A DNA stretch of 64,000 bases from Nostoc sp. ATCC 43529 (lineage in GTDB: Bacteria > Cyanobacteriota > Cyanobacteriia > Cyanobacteriales > Nostocaceae): NCBI GenBank assembly GCA_003326205.1, contig LWTK01000035.1, forward strand, positions 93,931-157,930. Reading direction: 5' to 3'. The translations under genes and the position numbers were made by a program. This document shows, piece by piece, positions 8,522 to 17,612 of this stretch. The notes under the pieces were generated by a model, which ran no database searches, had not been told where the DNA came from, and saw only the letters and a list, made by a program, of their open reading frames with translations. The stretch's first letter is position 1; each line of letters begins with the position of its first letter.

Positions 8522-9091
8522 TTAATAATGTTTGCTGACTTCAATACCTTTTTCAACAGTATGATAATTTCTTCGCCATTTTTCTAAATGGTCTATAGAT
8601 ATTGATTTCGATATGACATTCACACCATTTCCTCGCCAAGCAACTTCTGGATCTGTTGTGAAAACCCCACATTCTAACTGGTCTAGCCTAATATTCCAAT
8701 ATTCGCTAAATCGGCCTTTTAAAGTAATAACTTGTTCAAATACCTTATTTCTGTGTTTATTTCTTCTTTTTCTTTCTGTTGCTCCTGTTGCTTCTGTATC
8801 AATAAACTTAGTTTCAATTAAAAACAGACTGCCTTTAAAGGTCAGGTAAACAAAATCACATTTACCCAAATCCGTATAATCTGATATTGGTGATTTTTCA
8901 AATAACAACAATTCAGCGCATGAGGGAAACAAGTTTTTAATATTCAAAAATAAATAAGCCTGCAACAAAAGTTCCTTATCATAAGGAAACAACAGCACCC
9001 CTTCAAAAAATTTTTGAATATCTTCCTGAGTTTGGGGTTGAATTCTTTTACAGTATGAGACAAATTTATGCAGGTCGTTGACGATCATCAA
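8522..9091 (-). CDS. Hypothetical protein, possible PD-(D/E)XK nuclease fold
   Basis: 189 residues. The core CDFVYLTFKGSLFLIETKF fits the D-x(n)-E-x-K pattern of PD-(D/E)XK nuclease-like proteins, preceded by a helical N-terminus and followed by a basic stretch (ERKRRNKHRNK). This is a motif-level assignment only. No methyltransferase or toxin/antitoxin partner lies beside it. It could be a solitary restriction-like or repair nuclease, or an inactive derivative. Confidence 0.55.
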   Translation of the reverse strand: MMIVNDLHKFVSYCKRIQPQTQEDIQKFFEGVLLFPYDKELLLQAYLFLNIKNLFPSCAELLLFEKSPISDYTDLGKCDFVYLTFKGSLFLIETKFIDTEATGATERKRRNKHRNKVFEQVITLKGRFSEYWNIRLDQLECGVFTTDPEVAWRGNGVNVISKSISIDHLEKWRRNYHTVEKGIEVSKHY

Positions 9092-9289
9092 GTTATAACT
9101 CCTTCCCCCAGTCGCAGCCTCAAGGTCATGGCATAAAAAGATACCACTTTCTTAAGAGAAATTTCATCCGCATAAGTAACGAAAAAAACTATAAAAATCC
9201 TAAATACTTAAGGTAATTTACTGTTGACAGCTAAGTAAAACTGCTAACTTCATGTACTTTCAGTACTGATGGACTTTTGACTTTTAGTA

Positions 9290-10642
9290 TCAGCTACCAG
9301 TCAGTGATTTGATATGAGCAGGAAATCTAGCGTTTTGTAAAGCTTGAACAGTGATTCTAGAATCTTGTACGGAAAATTGCCAACCCAAGCGAACAAGTTT
9401 ACGTGAATTTTCAGTTTGTATAACTCCAATTACTGGCATTTTTGCCTTTTCTTTATCTGGTGAATGTTCTTGCAAAATTGTTTTCAACCTATGTAGTTCT
9501 TCAATATTAACTGCTTGCTGGGGATTTAATTCCACCATTACCATTTGTACTGTTTCTACTGGTTCTGCATCTTCAACGATAAATTGAGTTTGCTCGTCAC
9601 GTCGATCTACTTTTCCCCAAATAATCAATCTGGTATCAACTTGGAGTAGGGAACTAATGCGTTCATAAGTTTTGGGAAAGACTACAGCTTCTACTTGTGT
9701 AGTTAGGTCTTCGATTTGCAAAATTGCCATTTGATCGCCTTTTTTGGTAACAACCTTTTTGACATTATTCAACATGACAACGGCACAAAGTCTTGTATCT
9801 TCCCTTTGCTCTCCAAGCTGTGAAAGATTAATCGGAGTTAAAAGTGGTGCTATTTGTCGTAAAGACTTGAGTGGATGATCTGATACATAAAAACCTAATA
9901 ATTCTTTCTCCATTTGTAGCTTTTTTTGTGGAGGGAAATCTGCCACAGGTTTAGCTTTAGGAGCAGTTTCAAAGGCATTATTTACTCTTTTATTTTGAGT
10001 TTGAGAAAATCCATCGCCTAATAAGTCAAAGAGATTCCCTTGACCGCTGGCTCTATCTTTAGCGCGAGATTGTGCCCAATCATATACTAATTCTAGGTCA
10101 TGAATTAACTGTTGACGGTTAGGTTCAATTTTATCAAATGCTCCACAGTATATGAGTGACTCTAAAGTGCGGCGGTTAACTGCACGTAAATCGACGCGAT
10201 CGCAAAAATCGGCTAGAGATTTAAACTCTCCTGTCTCATTTCTCGCTGACAAAATACAGGCGATCGCATTTTGTCCCACATTACGCACAGCCGAAAATCC
10301 AAATAAAATCTTTCCTGCTGTTGGCGTAAAATCAACACCAGAACGGTTAATATCTGGCGGATCTATGGGAATACCCATATTTGTACAGTTAGTAATGTAT
10401 TTTTGTACCTTATCTGTATCACCACTGTTAGCGGTTAGCAGTGCCGCCATGTATTCCAATGGATAATTAGCTTTTAAATATGCTGTTTGATAAGTTACAT
10501 AACCGTAGGCAGTTGAATGGGATTTATTGAAGCAATTAGAAGCTATTAAACCGCTTTTAATCGCAAAATTATGGTCGCGTTCAACCCCAATATCATAGAC
10601 ATTTTGCCTGCCTATATATTTGCGTGTTAGTATTTTTACCAT
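9290..10642 (-). CDS. dnaE: DNA polymerase III alpha subunit, C-terminal half with split intein-C
   Basis: 450 residues from ATG 10642, which has a strong Shine-Dalgarno (gaggggg) just upstream. An open extension to 10675 exists but lacks one. The first 36 residues (MVKILTRKYIGRQNVYD...IASN) are the C-half of the cyanobacterial DnaE split intein, ending in Asn and followed by the extein residues CFNKSHSTAYGYVTYQTAYLK. The extein carries the end of the polymerase domain, the helix-hairpin-helix region, an OB-fold (VVMLNNVKKVVTKKGDQMAILQIEDL, about residues 270-350) and a C-terminal domain. The N-half, made by a distant gene not in this window, must join it by protein trans-splicing. Essential replicase. 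Confidence 0.95.
   Translation of the reverse strand: MVKILTRKYIGRQNVYDIGVERDHNFAIKSGLIASNCFNKSHSTAYGYVTYQTAYLKANYPLEYMAALLTANSGDTDKVQKYITNCTNMGIPIDPPDINRSGVDFTPTAGKILFGFSAVRNVGQNAIACILSARNETGEFKSLADFCDRVDLRAVNRRTLESLIYCGAFDKIEPNRQQLIHDLELVYDWAQSRAKDRASGQGNLFDLLGDGFSQTQNKRVNNAFETAPKAKPVADFPPQKKLQMEKELLGFYVSDHPLKSLRQIAPLLTPINLSQLGEQREDTRLCAVVMLNNVKKVVTKKGDQMAILQIEDLTTQVEAVVFPKTYERISSLLQVDTRLIIWGKVDRRDEQTQFIVEDAEPVETVQMVMVELNPQQAVNIEELHRLKTILQEHSPDKEKAKMPVIGVIQTENSRKLVRLGWQFSVQDSRITVQALQNARFPAHIKSLTGS
10535..10642 (-). other. DnaE split-intein C fragment
   Basis: 36 codons with the terminal motif DHNFAIKSGLIASN, then Cys as the +1 extein residue. The conserved penultimate His of many inteins is replaced by Ser (IASN), as is normal in the naturally split DnaE inteins of Nostocales. 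It is expected to be active in trans. Confidence 0.93.
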
Positions 10643-10675
10643 CCTACCCCCTCTGAAAACAAATTTTGCAAACAA

Positions 10676-11103
10676 AATTAATTAATTGATAAAATGATGA
10701 AAATTGTAAATTAAGTATTACTGATAATACAACTCTTCAACACTAAAAAACATTGCTATACTCTTACACAAAATTAATCACAATATATCAAAAGTTTAAT
10801 AAACGAATAAATACACAGTTAATAAGCAGATAATTGGTGTTTCAAAAGCTTATTAAACACATTTAAATACATGTTGATCCGCTTAGTCAGATCCCTGGGT
10901 GATAGAGATGCAAAGATGGAAAGACGTAGGGAGAGAAGATGACAGGGAACTCTTGAGAATAAATCCTCATAGGAAGCGGAGCTTTCCTTGCTTTGCTCAA
11001 CAGTCATCAGTCATCAATCATCAGTCAACAGTCAGCACTCCCCACTCCCCAATCCATCCAATATGTACTAAAATCAAGGACTTGAGTCACAAAGAGAGCA
11101 ATC
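10676..11103. other. Intergenic region with short tandem repeats
   Basis: 428 bp without a convincing gene. From about 11000 to 11050 there is an array of degenerate heptamers (cagtcat / caatcat / cagtcaa, then cactcccc). It precedes gatA; promoter elements for gatA must lie here, but I cannot single them out. Confidence 0.5.
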
Positions 11104-12564
11104 ATGGTATCCATCCGCGAGTTGCACGAACAGCTAGTAAAAAAAGAACGTTCTGCTGTTGAAATTACCCAAGAAGCTTTAGAGCGCATTCAAGCGTTAG
11201 AGCCAAAATTACACAGCTTTTTATGTGTGACGGCAGAACGGGCATTAGAGCAGGCGGGTACTGTGGATGCCAAAATCGCTGCGGGAGAAAAAATCGGGCT
11301 GCTAGCAGGCATTCCTGTGGGGATTAAGGACAATATGTGTACTAAGGGGATTCCTACCACCTGCGGTTCCCGGATTTTGGAAAATTTTGTGCCGCCTTAT
11401 GAATCAACGGTGACACAAAAACTGGCAGATGCTGGGGCGGTGATGGTGGGTAAAACCAACTTAGATGAGTTTGCGATGGGTAGTTCCACAGAAAACTCCG
11501 CCTACCAAGTGACGGCTAACCCTTGGGATTTGTCACGAGTCCCTGGTGGTTCTTCTGGTGGTTCTGCTGCTGCGGTAGCAGCCGAAGAATGTGTGGTTGC
11601 TCTCGGTTCTGATACTGGCGGTTCAATTCGCCAACCTGCATCTTTCTGCGGTGTTGTGGGGATGAAACCGACTTATGGTTTGGTTTCGCGTTATGGTTTG
11701 GTGGCCTATGCTTCATCTTTAGATCAAATTGGGCCATTTGGAAACACAGTAGAAGATGCAGCGATATTATTGAATGCGATCGCAGGTTACGATCCCAAAG
11801 ATTCCACTAGTCTGAAAGTTCCCATTCCCAACTACGCTGCTAGCTTAAAACCAGACTTTAAACCAAGAGGTCAGCTCAGAATTGGTATCATCAAAGAAAC
11901 TTTTGGCGAAGGTCTAGATTCTGTTGTAGAACAAGCTGTTACTAAAGCAGTTGACCAACTACAAAGTTTGGGAGCAGAAATTCATATAATTTCCTGTCCC
12001 CGCTTTCGCTATGGCTTACCTACTTACTACATCATCGCTCCATCAGAAGCCTCAGCTAACCTAGCTCGTTACGATGGCGTTAAATACGGTTACCGCGCTG
12101 CTGATGCCGATAATCTCCTATCGATGTACACTCGTACCCGTGCCACTGGCTTTGGCACAGAAGTCAAACGCCGGATTATGATTGGCACCTACGCGCTTTC
12201 GGCTGGCTATTACGACGCCTATTACTTGAAAGCTCAAAAAGTCCGCACGCTGATTAAGCAAGACTTTGAAAGGGCTTTTGGTAAGGTTGATGTGTTAGTT
12301 TGTCCCACATCTCCCACTACAGCATTCAAAGCAGGGGAAAAAACCACTGACCCCTTAAGTATGTATTTAAATGACTTAATGACTATTCCCGTAAATCTTG
12401 CTGGTTTACCTAGCTTAAGTTTGCCATGTGGTTTTGACGAGCAAGGGTTACCCATAGGATTACAGCTAATTGGTAATGTCCTAAGAGAAGACCAACTTTT
12501 TCAAGTAGCTCATGCTTATGAGCAATCAACTAATTGGCATCTGCGTAAACCGCAAATATCTTGA
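11104..12564 (+). CDS. gatA: Glutamyl-tRNA(Gln) amidotransferase subunit A
   Basis: 486 residues, the usual length. It has the amidase-signature catalytic triad: Lys75 in GIKDNM, Ser150 in PGGSSGGSA and nucleophile Ser174 in [11 protein letters not shown]. GatA hydrolyses glutamine and passes the ammonia to GatB, which amidates misacylated Glu-tRNA(Gln) (and Asp-tRNA(Asn) where needed), a route cyanobacteria rely on. An agagag ribosome-binding site precedes the ATG. gatB and gatC are not next to it, which is usual for cyanobacteria. Confidence 0.97.
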   Translation: MVSIRELHEQLVKKERSAVEITQEALERIQALEPKLHSFLCVTAERALEQAGTVDAKIAAGEKIGLLAGIPVGIKDNMCTKGIPTTCGSRILENFVPPYESTVTQKLADAGAVMVGKTNLDEFAMGSSTENSAYQVTANPWDLSRVPGGSSGGSAAAVAAEECVVALGSDTGGSIRQPASFCGVVGMKPTYGLVSRYGLVAYASSLDQIGPFGNTVEDAAILLNAIAGYDPKDSTSLKVPIPNYAASLKPDFKPRGQLRIGIIKETFGEGLDSVVEQAVTKAVDQLQSLGAEIHIISCPRFRYGLPTYYIIAPSEASANLARYDGVKYGYRAADADNLLSMYTRTRATGFGTEVKRRIMIGTYALSAGYYDAYYLKAQKVRTLIKQDFERAFGKVDVLVCPTSPTTAFKAGEKTTDPLSMYLNDLMTIPVNLAGLPSLSLPCGFDEQGLPIGLQLIGNVLREDQLFQVAHAYEQSTNWHLRKPQIS

Positions 12565-12568
12565 AAAT

Positions 12569-12656
12569 TGGGCATGGGGCATAGGGCATGGGGCATGGGG
12601 CATTGGTTATTCTCCGCGTCCCCACGTCCCCGCGTCTCCCTATCTCCCCATCTCCC
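12569..12656. repeat. Short tandem repeats after gatA
   Basis: Two blocks: a purine-rich gggcatg/gggcata heptamer array (12569-12606) and a pyrimidine-rich ccacgtccccgcgtctcccta array (about 12615-12656). Both fill the space between the convergent gatA and RodZ-like genes. Confidence 0.75.
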
Positions 12657-13112
12657 TCACTGATTACTAACTAGCGACTGCTGATTGTTATCTTCTGGAG
12701 TCACGGATTCAGCTGTAAGGCGCGGATTGAGTGTATGAAGAAGACCAGCAGATGCACTTACTAATAATAAAATATAGGTCACAACAAGAGGTATGTATGT
12801 ATTTCGTTTTTTATCTAAATTCTTATGAGTATTTTTAAAGTCTTGGCGGACAACATTGATTATGAGCATGTGCGATAAAGCATTTCCATCTAATCCTAAG
12901 GCATCTCCATAACGACGGATAAATCCTTGAAGAAAAATAGGCTCTGGTAGTTCTTCAAATCGCTCATGTTCTAATGCTTCCAAAACGCCTAATCGAATCA
13001 TTGTTTTTTCACTTATTTCTTCGATGCGTATGGATTTTTGTTGTCTGACTTGTCGCAAGTGTGTGCTGATTTCCTTTAGTTGCTCTAGTTGAGCTTCGTT
13101 TAAGGGTGTCAC
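12657..13112 (-). CDS. RodZ-like HTH membrane protein
   Basis: 151 residues. The N-terminus is an XRE/Cro-type helix-turn-helix of the RodZ class (LKEISTHLRQVRQQKSIRIEEISEKTMIRLGVLEALE, then FLQGFIRRYGDALGLD). After a basic linker there is one membrane helix (YIPLVVTYILLLVSASAGLLHTL, about 107-129) and a short periplasmic tail. RodZ links the MreB cytoskeleton to cell-wall synthesis. This protein lacks the longer periplasmic beta domain of E. coli RodZ, as many cyanobacterial homologues do. Its function by family is cell shape; that assignment is moderately certain. Confidence 0.75.
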   Translation of the reverse strand: MTPLNEAQLEQLKEISTHLRQVRQQKSIRIEEISEKTMIRLGVLEALEHERFEELPEPIFLQGFIRRYGDALGLDGNALSHMLIINVVRQDFKNTHKNLDKKRNTYIPLVVTYILLLVSASAGLLHTLNPRLTAESVTPEDNNQQSLVSNQ

Positions 13113-13310
13113 GGTCTTCTCCTGGTATGGGCTAATTCTACTTTCATTGATGAAGACTTAAACTTGCATACGTAAATTTACTAAATATTTGATTTTAAGA
13201 TAAATTTTTTTCATTATGGCTTAATCGTGCATTTTAAAATGCTAAAGCACTTATGGCAAGTATTTTTTTGTTATAATAAGCACTTCAAAAATCAAAAAAA
13301 TCAAGCATGA

Positions 13311-14204
13311 ATGAATAAAAACCTACAATTTATAATACCAGTATTTATACTAATGCTAATTTGGGCTGGGATAATTACAGCGTTTATCTACTTTGCTATA
13401 TGTCTATTTCTTTTTATTAGCCAAACTCGATTCATTTTTTTTCCCACTGCTGTTATTGAAAAGACACCAGAGTTTTTTAATCTCCCTTACGAAGATGTTT
13501 GGTTACCTGTAGCTGTTAAAACAAGTAAGGTAGAAAGCATTCATGGTTGGTGGATAAAAGCCAAGCAACCAAATGCCAAGGTGTTGCTATATTTGCACGG
13601 CAACGGTATTAATATTGGCGCAAATGTAGCTCATGCCAATCGATTTTATCAGTTGGGATTTTCGGTATTGCTGATTGATTATCGGGGTTATGGCCGCAGT
13701 GAGAGTTCTTTTCCCAATGAAAAGCGGGTTTATGAAGATGCAGCCACAGCTTGGAATTATTTGGTACAGCAACAACAAATTCCACCCAGGCAAATTTTTA
13801 TTTATGGTCATTCTTTGGGGGGTGCAATAGCTATTGATTTAGCAGTGAAACACCCACAAGCTGCTGGTTTAATTGTCGAAAGCTCTTTTACATCCATCCG
13901 CGAATTGATTGCTTATCGAAAACAGTTTGGCATGTTTCCTGTAGATTTAATTTTGATGCAGCGGTTTGAATCAATTCAAAAATTGCCCAACTTAAAAGTA
14001 CCTGTTTTATTCATTCATGGCGTTGCCGATTTGGCTGTACCTTCTTTCATGAGCCAAAAACTTTATGCTGCTGCTCCCGAACCAAAGCAGCTATTTTTGG
14101 TTCCAGCTGCGGAGCATAATAATACCGCAGTAGTCGCCGGTTCACAATATTTACAATTGGTAGAATCTTTTGTTGAACAAGTCTTGACAGTAGATAAAGT
14201 ATAA
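13311..14204 (+). CDS. Alpha/beta hydrolase with N-terminal membrane anchor
   Basis: 297 residues. The N-terminal hydrophobic stretch (about 5-37) anchors the protein. The hydrolase domain shows the oxyanion-hole region LYLHGNG, the nucleophile elbow YGHSLGG, an Asp in HGVADLAVP and the terminal His in AAEHNN, so a full Ser-Asp-His triad is present. It resembles the BEM46/ABHD13-like serine hydrolases. The substrate is unknown, with an ester or thioester likely. It stands alone on the plus strand between convergent neighbours. Confidence 0.8.
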   Translation: MNKNLQFIIPVFILMLIWAGIITAFIYFAICLFLFISQTRFIFFPTAVIEKTPEFFNLPYEDVWLPVAVKTSKVESIHGWWIKAKQPNAKVLLYLHGNGINIGANVAHANRFYQLGFSVLLIDYRGYGRSESSFPNEKRVYEDAATAWNYLVQQQQIPPRQIFIYGHSLGGAIAIDLAVKHPQAAGLIVESSFTSIRELIAYRKQFGMFPVDLILMQRFESIQKLPNLKVPVLFIHGVADLAVPSFMSQKLYAAAPEPKQLFLVPAAEHNNTAVVAGSQYLQLVESFVEQVLTVDKV

Positions 14205-14283
14205 CTTCTAATGGAGTTTTAGATTTAAGATTAGGATTATTTTAGTGGATCTGGCTTGATGCGATACATTTTAATAAATCGAT

Positions 14284-14424
14284 GTGAATTCGATGTATAG
14301 GATTTTGACCTCACCCCCAGCCCCTCTCCTTGAAGGAGAGGGGAGCAAAAAGCTTAATTTTTACTTACTCCTCCCTCTCCTGCGAGGAGAGGGAGGCTGG
14401 GTGGGTGAGGCCTGTCGAATTCAC
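14284..14424. mobile_element. 141-bp palindromic MITE-like element
   Basis: Terminal inverted repeats gtgaattcga (14284-14293) and tcgaattcac (14415-14424) enclose two internal GC-rich hairpins (ccctctccttgaaggagagggg; cctctcctgcgaggagaggg). No coding capacity. The internal 'tcacccccagcccctctcc' block also occurs inside the element at 23018-23211, which suggests related non-autonomous elements. Confidence 0.65.
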
Positions 14425-14452
14425 CTAAAATCATATTTCATCTAATCTTGCA

Positions 14453-14851
14453 TTATGGCAATTTATAACTACCAATACGCAGATTTAATTTACCTTTGCT
14501 GGGGTTTTGGCTGAATACAAATGCGCCTTCTTCTGTTTCACGACTAGATAAAAAGTCAATTTGTTGTTCTCCAGATTCTGCAACTTCGCCATCAATTACT
14601 AATTCAGCAATAATTTGAACTGACTCGGCTGTATCTCCTCCAGTATTTGCGACTTCAAAGGGTACATAAAATTGCCCATCAATTTCGCGGATTGTTTCTT
14701 TTTTACTGACAGAAATAATAGGAGGTTGGTTTTTTTCGTTTAACCAAGTGTAGACTACTAAACTTACAATAATGGCTAGGATAAACGAGGCGACAGTGAA
14801 TGTCACCCACTCAGCAAGGGAACGCTTTGGTTGTTGTTCTGTTTTAGTCAT
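14453..14851 (-). CDS. TIGR02588-type membrane-anchored protein
   Basis: 132 residues: a short cytoplasmic N-terminus, one membrane helix (VTFTVASFILAIIVSLVVYTWL, about 16-37), then an extracytoplasmic beta domain (YVPFEVANTGGDTAESVQIIAELV ... EEGAFVFSQNPSKGKLNLRIGSY). It matches the uncharacterised TIGR02588 family, which is found beside TIGR02587. Its ATG overlaps the stop of the upstream TIGR02587 gene by 4 bp (ATGA), so translation is coupled. The function is unknown; a two-component membrane complex is likely. Confidence 0.75.
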   Translation of the reverse strand: MTKTEQQPKRSLAEWVTFTVASFILAIIVSLVVYTWLNEKNQPPIISVSKKETIREIDGQFYVPFEVANTGGDTAESVQIIAELVIDGEVAESGEQQIDFLSSRETEEGAFVFSQNPSKGKLNLRIGSYKLP

Positions 14852-15732
14852 ATCGCTAACCTACCAGCTGCACCGCCAATGGTTGCGGGTAAACCTAACA
14901 TTAAGGTGTGATCTAACCACATTGTCCACGGGTCGCTAAAAGTCAACTTTTGAAAGAACCACAGCATAAAAGCGCCTGCTAGTAGTGATACTAGATAAGA
15001 CATGATGGTTTCGCTAGATGGTCTTTGGAAAATTCCTTTTTGCTGTCTTCGCTTTCGCTGGTCAGAAAAGCCTGCCTGAAATACTATACCGTAGGAAATC
15101 AGCAAAGACGCGGCGATGATTGCTAACTCCCAAAGCGGTGAAGCGGCGGCGGCTAACATGGTGATTTCATCTGTTGGGGCAATGTTAAATGCAATGACGA
15201 TCGCACCAATCAAAGTTGCACCTATATCTGCTAAGGTGGCGTCTATTTGATTCTCGTTTTTCTTGGTTGCATCATATCTTGCAGGTGGTGTTTCCTTGTC
15301 ATCGTCGTTTCTGGTATCTCCCAAAAACTGGTTGGCTAATGCTACGCCAAGAGTGAAAGGTACACTTTCAAAGATGATTTTACCTAAAGATTCTCTCAGG
15401 GAAGTTTCTAGTGTCAATTCTCGCAATAGTAGCAGCACAAAGGTAGAGCAAGTTATTCCGATCGCTATTGCTTCTACGGTATCCATTGCGGCTTGTTGAG
15501 CTTGCCAACTATATCTGCGTTTGCGAAAACCTTCTGTTTGATTGAGCAAGAAAACCACAATAAACATCAGGGCGATCGCCATCATCATCATTTGTGGTTT
15601 TGCTAGCGATCCAATCCACCATACCTCCATTGTATACAGCAAAGGTATGCCAAATAAAAAACCTCCACACGCACCCCGAATGATGTCATTAATCTCACTT
15701 CTCCAGACGTTTTTATGACGTTTTGTTGCCAC
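14848..15732 (-). CDS. TIGR02587-type integral membrane protein
   Basis: 294 residues with about seven to eight hydrophobic helices (for example GACGGFLFGIPLLYTMEVWWIG, MMMMAIALMFIVVFLLN, LWELAIIAASLLISYGIVFQ, YLVSLLAGAFMLWFF). It belongs to the uncharacterised TIGR02587 family and is followed by its usual partner TIGR02588 with a 4-bp overlap. There are no obvious transporter motifs. The conserved pairing predicts a stable complex in the plasma membrane. Confidence 0.8.
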   Translation of the reverse strand: MATKRHKNVWRSEINDIIRGACGGFLFGIPLLYTMEVWWIGSLAKPQMMMMAIALMFIVVFLLNQTEGFRKRRYSWQAQQAAMDTVEAIAIGITCSTFVLLLLRELTLETSLRESLGKIIFESVPFTLGVALANQFLGDTRNDDDKETPPARYDATKKNENQIDATLADIGATLIGAIVIAFNIAPTDEITMLAAAASPLWELAIIAASLLISYGIVFQAGFSDQRKRRQQKGIFQRPSSETIMSYLVSLLAGAFMLWFFQKLTFSDPWTMWLDHTLMLGLPATIGGAAGRLAI

Positions 15733-16074
15733 TCCTTGACTTTCCTTTTGTTGAAAATTTGCTTTCTATAAAAATTGCCAAAGCGATACCTACATATCTA
15801 AATTGTTAAGCAACATATAAATCAGCGATAGGGGCGTACAAACATACGCCCCTACATATCTCTCTGCTGATTACATTGTGACTTTTTCTTCAAGATATAT
15901 AAGTTTTATTCATTGATTATTCATATCTTACACTAAATGGTGCTGCGGCATTTGGCACCCATCTCAAGATACTATAATTTATGTAATTTTTCTCTCACTT
16001 GGAGGAAGTAAAAAACAATACCTTACTAATAAATTTAGTAGTAGCTTAACCAACTACAAGCCGGAGATAAAACC

Positions 16075-16257
16075 ATGAGTGCCGAAAAAAGAATCGAAGC
16101 TACTGCAAAAAATATTGAAGGAAAAATTCAAGAGGTTGTGGGTGAATTAACTGGCAACCCTCAGGATAAAGTTGAAGGACAAGCAAAGCAAGCCGAAGCC
16201 CAAGGTATTCACGTTGTAGAAAATATCAAAGATGAAATCAAGAAGGCTTTAAGCTAG
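16075..16257 (+). CDS. CsbD family stress protein
   Basis: 60 residues, hydrophilic and helical, with the CsbD pattern (MSAEKRIEATAKNIEGKIQEVVGELTGNPQDKVEGQAKQ). CsbD-like proteins are abundant under general stress in many bacteria; their biochemical role is unknown. A hairpin with a T-run follows at 16323-16354, so the gene looks monocistronic. Confidence 0.9.
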   Translation: MSAEKRIEATAKNIEGKIQEVVGELTGNPQDKVEGQAKQAEAQGIHVVENIKDEIKKALS

Positions 16258-16322
16258 TTTAGCTTCTGCAATGTAAATCGTAATTTTAGTGCTGATTTAT
16301 TACTAGTAGTCCGACATTAATT

Positions 16323-16354
16323 ACTCCACTAATTTTGGAAAGTGGAGTTTTTTT
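16323..16354 (+). terminator. Rho-independent terminator of the csbD-like gene
   Basis: Stem actccact / agtggagt followed by a run of T residues, about 65 bp after the CsbD stop codon. Confidence 0.75.
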
Positions 16355-16416
16355 ATTGGGGCAAAATTGGCTAAAAGCTTGGCTCCAATCATAATTTTTG
16401 TAGCAATTCGGTTCAA

Positions 16417-16692
16417 TTAATAACTGGCACGACCAGCCACTAAATTCCATATAAAGATAGCGATGATTGCACCAATTATGGCGACAATTATACCAGGGAT
16501 GCTGAGGGATGCAGCAGCTAATTGAAATCTACCCGTCTCTAAAAGAGTAACTAAAATTCCGCCAATTACAGCACCTACGATACCTAGTACCATAGTTGCA
16601 ACAATTCCACCACCTTGACGACCGGGATAGATGGCTTTTGCTATGGCTCCGGCAATTAAACCCAGAATTATCCAAGCAATAATGTTCAGCAT
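16417..16692 (-). CDS. GlsB/YeaQ/YmgE family membrane protein
   Basis: 91 residues, made of three hydrophobic Gly-rich helices (IAWIILGLIAGAIAKAIYPG, GIVATMVLGIVGAVIGGIL, IPGIIVAIIGAIIAIFIWNLV). This is the transglycosylase-associated/GlsB stress membrane protein family. It lies back to back with the CsbD gene end, and both families are general-stress related, but they are on opposite strands. Confidence 0.88.
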   Translation of the reverse strand: MLNIIAWIILGLIAGAIAKAIYPGRQGGGIVATMVLGIVGAVIGGILVTLLETGRFQLAAASLSIPGIIVAIIGAIIAIFIWNLVAGRASY

Positions 16693-16994
16693 AAATTAAT
16701 CCATCAGAAAAGTTAATAACTAGCTTAGAAATTACAATACTGTTTTCCTTCTACCATAAGATATAGGTATTCAACTCAAGCTTAGTTAGTGTACTTTCTT
16801 TGAATCTAAGGTTGTTAGCAAGCAATAGCTAAGTTTTTGGTAATACAAGTGCAACTTTTATTGCTAAGAATGACTCATATCATGTAAAGTTTGTATCGTA
16901 AATAATTAGACGAACCTGATATTATCTTGTAATTTGCTTGATTTTTAAACTTCATTTACTCTTGTATAGCAGTGGAGGATCAGCTTTTTCAAGT

Positions 16995-17540
16995 TCAAAT
17001 TTTTTGTAGATATTCAAGTGGCACATTATCCACCAACCAAACACCATTATCAGAACAATAAAAAATGTAACCAGCCTGATGCATTGCCGCAGCATCTACA
17101 ATAAAAACTACTGGTTTACCATGTCTTGCTCCCACGTTCTGGGCTGTCGCAATATCCTTGGATAAATGAACGTGGTGACGCGACATTTTGCAAAGTCCTG
17201 TTTTGAGAATTGATTCTACAGATTTGTGTCCCGTACCGTGATAAAGCCGATCTGGGGGAATAACAGGTTCTAATTGTAAATCAATTTCTACACTATGTCC
17301 TTGATTAGCACGAATCATAGTACCTGTAGAGTCAAAAGAAAAGCGTTGTTTATCGTTAGATGCAACTACTAACTCTAATTCTTGACGGCTAATGGGAAAC
17401 TTGTTTTTTGCACAAGCTGTAAGTAGTTTATCAACAGCAACCCAACCACCCGGAGCAAGTTCAATTCCGATTGCATCTGGTGTGTGTCGCAGATATTTGC
17501 TGAGATATTTGCTGATTTTGATGAGTCGAGAATTACTCAT
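16995..17540 (-). CDS. kptA: RNA 2'-phosphotransferase, Tpt1/KptA family
   Basis: 181 residues, the typical length. Conserved features are LSKYLRHTPDAIGIEL (the N-terminal SKxLRH motif), RANQGHSV, LYHGTGHKSVESILKTGL and HVHLSKD. The family transfers an internal RNA 2'-phosphate to NAD+, giving ADP-ribose 1'',2''-cyclic phosphate. In bacteria without tRNA ligase-type splicing its substrate is unclear. No RNA-repair partner (RtcB, RNA ligase) is adjacent. Confidence 0.93.
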   Translation of the reverse strand: MSNSRLIKISKYLSKYLRHTPDAIGIELAPGGWVAVDKLLTACAKNKFPISRQELELVVASNDKQRFSFDSTGTMIRANQGHSVEIDLQLEPVIPPDRLYHGTGHKSVESILKTGLCKMSRHHVHLSKDIATAQNVGARHGKPVVFIVDAAAMHQAGYIFYCSDNGVWLVDNVPLEYLQKI

Positions 17541-17612
17541 TTGATTGTGGTTGGGATGATTGATACTACAAAACTACGTTTATATACTACATTCAAATTT
17601 CAGTTGATAGTT

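Noticed and set aside
11000-11050. Possible CRISPR-like short repeats
   Set aside because: Heptamer arrays without spacers or cas genes; these are short tandem repeats. No CRISPR array is present in the window.
10899-11162. 87-codon plus-strand frame before gatA
   Set aside because: It covers the heptamer repeat array and overlaps the gatA start in another frame.
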